DNA from: Bacillus sp. AFS029637
GTDB lineage: Bacteria; Bacillota; Bacilli; Bacillales; Bacillaceae_G
DNA length: 64,000 bases
Assembly: GCF_002584985.1 (NCBI RefSeq)
Contig: NZ_NUPZ01000035.1
Span: 54,530 to 118,529 of the forward strand
Reading direction: 5' to 3'
Of the stretch, positions 61,848-64,000 are shown piece by piece. The notes beneath the pieces were generated by a model that had not been told where the DNA came from, ran no database searches, and was given only the letters and a program-made list of their open reading frames with translations. The stretch's first letter is position 1; every line of letters begins with the position of its first letter. Made by a program: the position numbers and the translations under genes.

Positions 61848-62861
61848 GTGTCGACTATCGAGGACGTGGCGAAATTAGCGGGGTTATCAAGGACAACGGT
61901 TTCTAGGGTGATTAATAATCATCCATATGTTTCAGATGAGAAGAAAAAAAGGGTTCAATTAGCAATGAAGCATTTAGGATTCGTTCCTAATTCCGCGGCG
62001 AGAAGACTTCGTAAACAAAAAACGGAAACAATTGCGGTGCTAGTTCCAAGGATTACAAATCCTTTCTTCAGTCGATTTATTGAAGCAATCGAGATTGCTG
62101 CTTCTGAACATAAATATAAACTGATTATTTGTCAAACAAGATATTTACCGGAAAAAGAGATGGAGTATTTACAATTATTATCTACGAAACAAGTAGATGG
62201 GATTATTCTATGTTCACTAGAAAATCCGTGGGAAGATGTAGAGCCATACTTGCAACACGGTCCAATCGTGTTATGTAATGAATATATTGAGGAAGCAAAT
62301 GTTCCAACAGTGAAGTTTGATCATGCGCAAGGGGCATACATAGCTGCCAAGCATGTGTTAGAACAAGGGTATCGTAATCTTATTTTTTGCCGTGGTAACG
62401 AAACCAAAGTTGTTAGCCAACAGCGAAAAATGGGCTTTTTGCGTGCGATTACTGAAAAGAGTAGAGAAGTGGAAGCGATCGATTTTCTTGAAAACGCTTT
62501 CTCTTGGGATGATGGAAAGAGAATATTCCATGAAGTATTAAAGGACAAAAAAAATCCTACCGCGATTTTGGCAGGAGGCGACGAGGTAGCAGCTGGAATT
62601 ATTTCAGAGGCGAAACGCCATGACTGGAGCATTCCAGATGATCTCGCTGTTATCGGTTTTGATAATCAAATTTTAGCGCAGATTACAGAGCCAGGTATTA
62701 CGACAATTGAACAGCCAATCGATGAGATGGCTCGAAAAGTTGTCGACCTGATGATGGATAAAATCCATACGAAAAATTATAGAAAAAAAGAATTGTATGA
62801 GTTTGAACTGGAGCTCTTGGTGAAAGGTTCAACGATGAAGGATACGATGTTATTAGCCTAG
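61848..62861 (+). CDS. degA: LacI-family regulator, DegA-like
   Basis: A 337-aa LacI/GalR-family regulator. The HTH is at residues 4-25 (IEDVAKLAGLSRTTVSRVINN), then a hinge and a periplasmic-binding-like effector domain. B. subtilis DegA, 337 aa and near yhfH-yhfI, is linked to degradation of PurF. GTG 61848 follows AAAGGGGGAG; upstream in-frame ATG at 61779 lies before the palindrome. The downstream yhfH-yhfI order is as in B. subtilis. Confidence 0.87.
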   Translation: MSTIEDVAKLAGLSRTTVSRVINNHPYVSDEKKKRVQLAMKHLGFVPNSAARRLRKQKTETIAVLVPRITNPFFSRFIEAIEIAASEHKYKLIICQTRYLPEKEMEYLQLLSTKQVDGIILCSLENPWEDVEPYLQHGPIVLCNEYIEEANVPTVKFDHAQGAYIAAKHVLEQGYRNLIFCRGNETKVVSQQRKMGFLRAITEKSREVEAIDFLENAFSWDDGKRIFHEVLKDKKNPTAILAGGDEVAAGIISEAKRHDWSIPDDLAVIGFDNQILAQITEPGITTIEQPIDEMARKVVDLMMDKIHTKNYRKKELYEFELELLVKGSTMKDTMLLA

Positions 62862-62879
62862 TAGACTATGTCTGCTAGG
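62857..62879 (+). terminator. Terminator of the DegA-like gene
   Basis: CCTAGTAGAC / GTCTGCTAGG with one mismatch, 3-nt loop, then TTTTTTT. Confidence 0.85.
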
Positions 62880-62899
62880 TTTTTTCTGTTCACAAACTA

Positions 62900-63028
62900 C
62901 TATTCTTCGTGAACGCAATCGTCACATTTGTTATGGTATGCTTCGTGCTGCTCATCAATTTCTTTCCCGCAATTCGCACAAGTTTTCGTCGGTAAATTTC
63001 TGAAAAACTCCATTGGTTGATCGATCAT
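62900..63028 (-). CDS. yhfH: YhfH-family small zinc-ribbon-like protein
   Basis: A 42-aa protein with a CANCGKEIDEQHEAYHNKCDDC zinc-ribbon-like segment (four Cys in two CxxC pairs). It begins at ATG 63028 after GGAGGG. The short length fits B. subtilis YhfH (46 aa). The longer in-frame reading to 63091 has no ribosome site. It is divergent from yhfI. The function is unknown. Confidence 0.87.
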   Translation of the reverse strand: MIDQPMEFFRNLPTKTCANCGKEIDEQHEAYHNKCDDCVHEE

Positions 63029-63208
63029 GTCAATCCCTCCATTTCCATTTCTTACTATCATTGTATTAGTACAAAAAACAAAAGTCAACAACTGTTTTAT
63101 AACAAAATTGAAAATTAATGAAAAAGTTTAGGAAATGGATTATAGTTAACAATGTAGGATGTAAGTAAAAACTGCATTCCTACTCGGTTTTAGAAAGGAT
63201 GGATACAT

Positions 63209-63943
63209 ATGAAAATGACTGTTGTCGGCTTTTGGGGCGGCTTTCCAGAAGCGGGAGAAGCAACGTCGGGGTATTTGTTTGAACACGATGGTTTTCGTTT
63301 ACTTGTAGACTGTGGTAGTGGTGTACTAGCACAGCTTCAAAAATATATAACACCGTCTAATATAGATGCAGTTGTATTGTCGCACTATCATCACGATCAT
63401 GTTGCAGATATTGGGGTATTGCAATATGCGAGATTAATTACGAGTGTAGCAAAAGGACAACTACCGGAGTTACCGATATACGGTCATACGTTTGATGAGA
63501 ATGGGTTCCATTCTTTAACGCATGAACCACATACGAAAGGAATCGCGTACAACCCAGAAGAAACACTTCAAGTTGGACCGTTTTCTATTTCATTTTTAAA
63601 AACCGTTCATCCTGTTACATGCTTTGCGATGCGTATTACAGCTGGAGATAATACCGTAGTATACAGCGCTGATTCTAGTTATATTCCTGAATTTATTCCA
63701 TTCACGAAAGATGCTGATCTTTTCATTTGTGAGTGTAATATGTATGCACATCAAGAGGCTGCAAAAGCGGGGCATATGAATAGTACAGAAGTAGCAAGTA
63801 TTGCGAAAGAGGCGAATGTAAAAGAACTTTTATTAACGCACTTACCGCATACAGGTAATCCATCCGATTTAGTAACAGAAGCAAAACAAATTTTCAGTGG
63901 CCATATTACGTTAGCGCATAGTGGCTACGTATGGAACTCATGA
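63209..63943 (+). CDS. yhfI: YhfI, MBL-fold metallohydrolase
   Basis: A 244-aa metallo-beta-lactamase-fold hydrolase. The metal-binding motif is LSHYHHDHVADI (about residues 54-65), with additional ligands in KTVHPVTCF, the SADSSY Asp and THLPH near the end. ATG 63209 has GAAAGGATGG upstream. RNase Z-like or phosphodiesterase substrates are typical; the actual substrate of YhfI is unknown. Confidence 0.88.
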   Translation: MKMTVVGFWGGFPEAGEATSGYLFEHDGFRLLVDCGSGVLAQLQKYITPSNIDAVVLSHYHHDHVADIGVLQYARLITSVAKGQLPELPIYGHTFDENGFHSLTHEPHTKGIAYNPEETLQVGPFSISFLKTVHPVTCFAMRITAGDNTVVYSADSSYIPEFIPFTKDADLFICECNMYAHQEAAKAGHMNSTEVASIAKEANVKELLLTHLPHTGNPSDLVTEAKQIFSGHITLAHSGYVWNS

Positions 63944-63952
63944 GGTGATATG

Positions 63953-63979
63953 ATGTTATTTATTGATAATAAAGGGTAA
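63953..63979 (+). pseudogene. Truncated start resembling lplJ
   Basis: ATG 63953 is followed by LFIDNKG and then TAA. MLFIDNK is the N-terminus of the lipoate-protein ligase LplJ, which follows yhfI in Bacillus. The next 21 bases do not resume an lplJ-like frame. GAGGTGAT at 63942 is a good ribosome site. It may be a frameshift, a deletion or a sequencing error; the window ends here. Confidence 0.45.
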
Positions 63980-64000
63980 TTAACTGTTACGATTTATTTA

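Overview
The window is chromosomal DNA of a Bacillus cereus group bacterium (B. cereus, B. thuringiensis, B. anthracis and relatives). It is AT-rich and low-GC Gram-positive in style. The prsA-yhaI-hpr-yhaH-hit-ecsABC neighbourhood and the hmoB-pbpF-hemE-hemH-hemY neighbourhood match the Bacillus order. At least two, probably three, copies of the B. cereus group bcr1 repeat are present. I saw no rRNA, tRNA, CRISPR array, insertion sequence transposase or phage genes.

Layout. (1) 1-11186 is conserved core: a hypothetical gene, helD (RNA polymerase recycling ATPase), a secreted hypothetical, prsA, two tiny membrane peptides, yhaI, hpr/scoC, yhaH, hit and the ecsABC operon. A four-copy GACACCCC repeat array lies upstream of ecsA. 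(2) 11290-31990 is an accessory carbohydrate island between ecsC and lutABC. It encodes two very large secreted modular glycosidases (a GH31 and a GH36-like enzyme, both best read as alpha-N-acetylgalactosaminidases), the cytoplasmic GalNAc route (agaS, nagA, a mannose-family PTS IIB-IIC-IID-IIA, lacC, lacD), a GntR/UTRA regulator, and its own HPr and Enzyme I. Several gene fragments around the PTS block show that the operon was built by duplication or insertion followed by decay. (3) 32393-38589 holds a miniature bcr1-like element, lutABC (lactate oxidation), a YjcZ-like peptide, a TetR regulator followed by a gene cut off by a bcr1 element, and a ydbS-ydbT pair. (4) 38778-45090 holds small membrane and hypothetical genes, a lipoprotein with eight octapeptide repeats, a second ydbS-ydbT pair and a GATATA minisatellite. 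(5) 45117-51512 is the heme block: hmoB, pbpF, hemE, hemH/cpfC, hemY/cgoX. (6) 51531-64000 is mixed core: a DUF4026/DUF2314 protein, a secreted multidomain nuclease, an alpha/beta hydrolase, TetR, GNAT, DinB, WYL and LacI-family (DegA-like) genes, yhfH, yhfI and an apparently broken lplJ start at the edge.

How the island should work (inference from families): the secreted GH31 and GH36 enzymes release GalNAc from host O-glycans or blood-group-type glycans. The PTS imports it as GalNAc-6-phosphate, using the local HPr and Enzyme I or the housekeeping ones. NagA deacetylates it, AgaS deaminates and isomerises it to tagatose-6-phosphate, LacC phosphorylates that, and LacD splits tagatose-1,6-bisphosphate into two triose phosphates. 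The GntR protein probably controls the set through a repeated CAACCCGAT element. All functional names come from reading the sequence without database searches.
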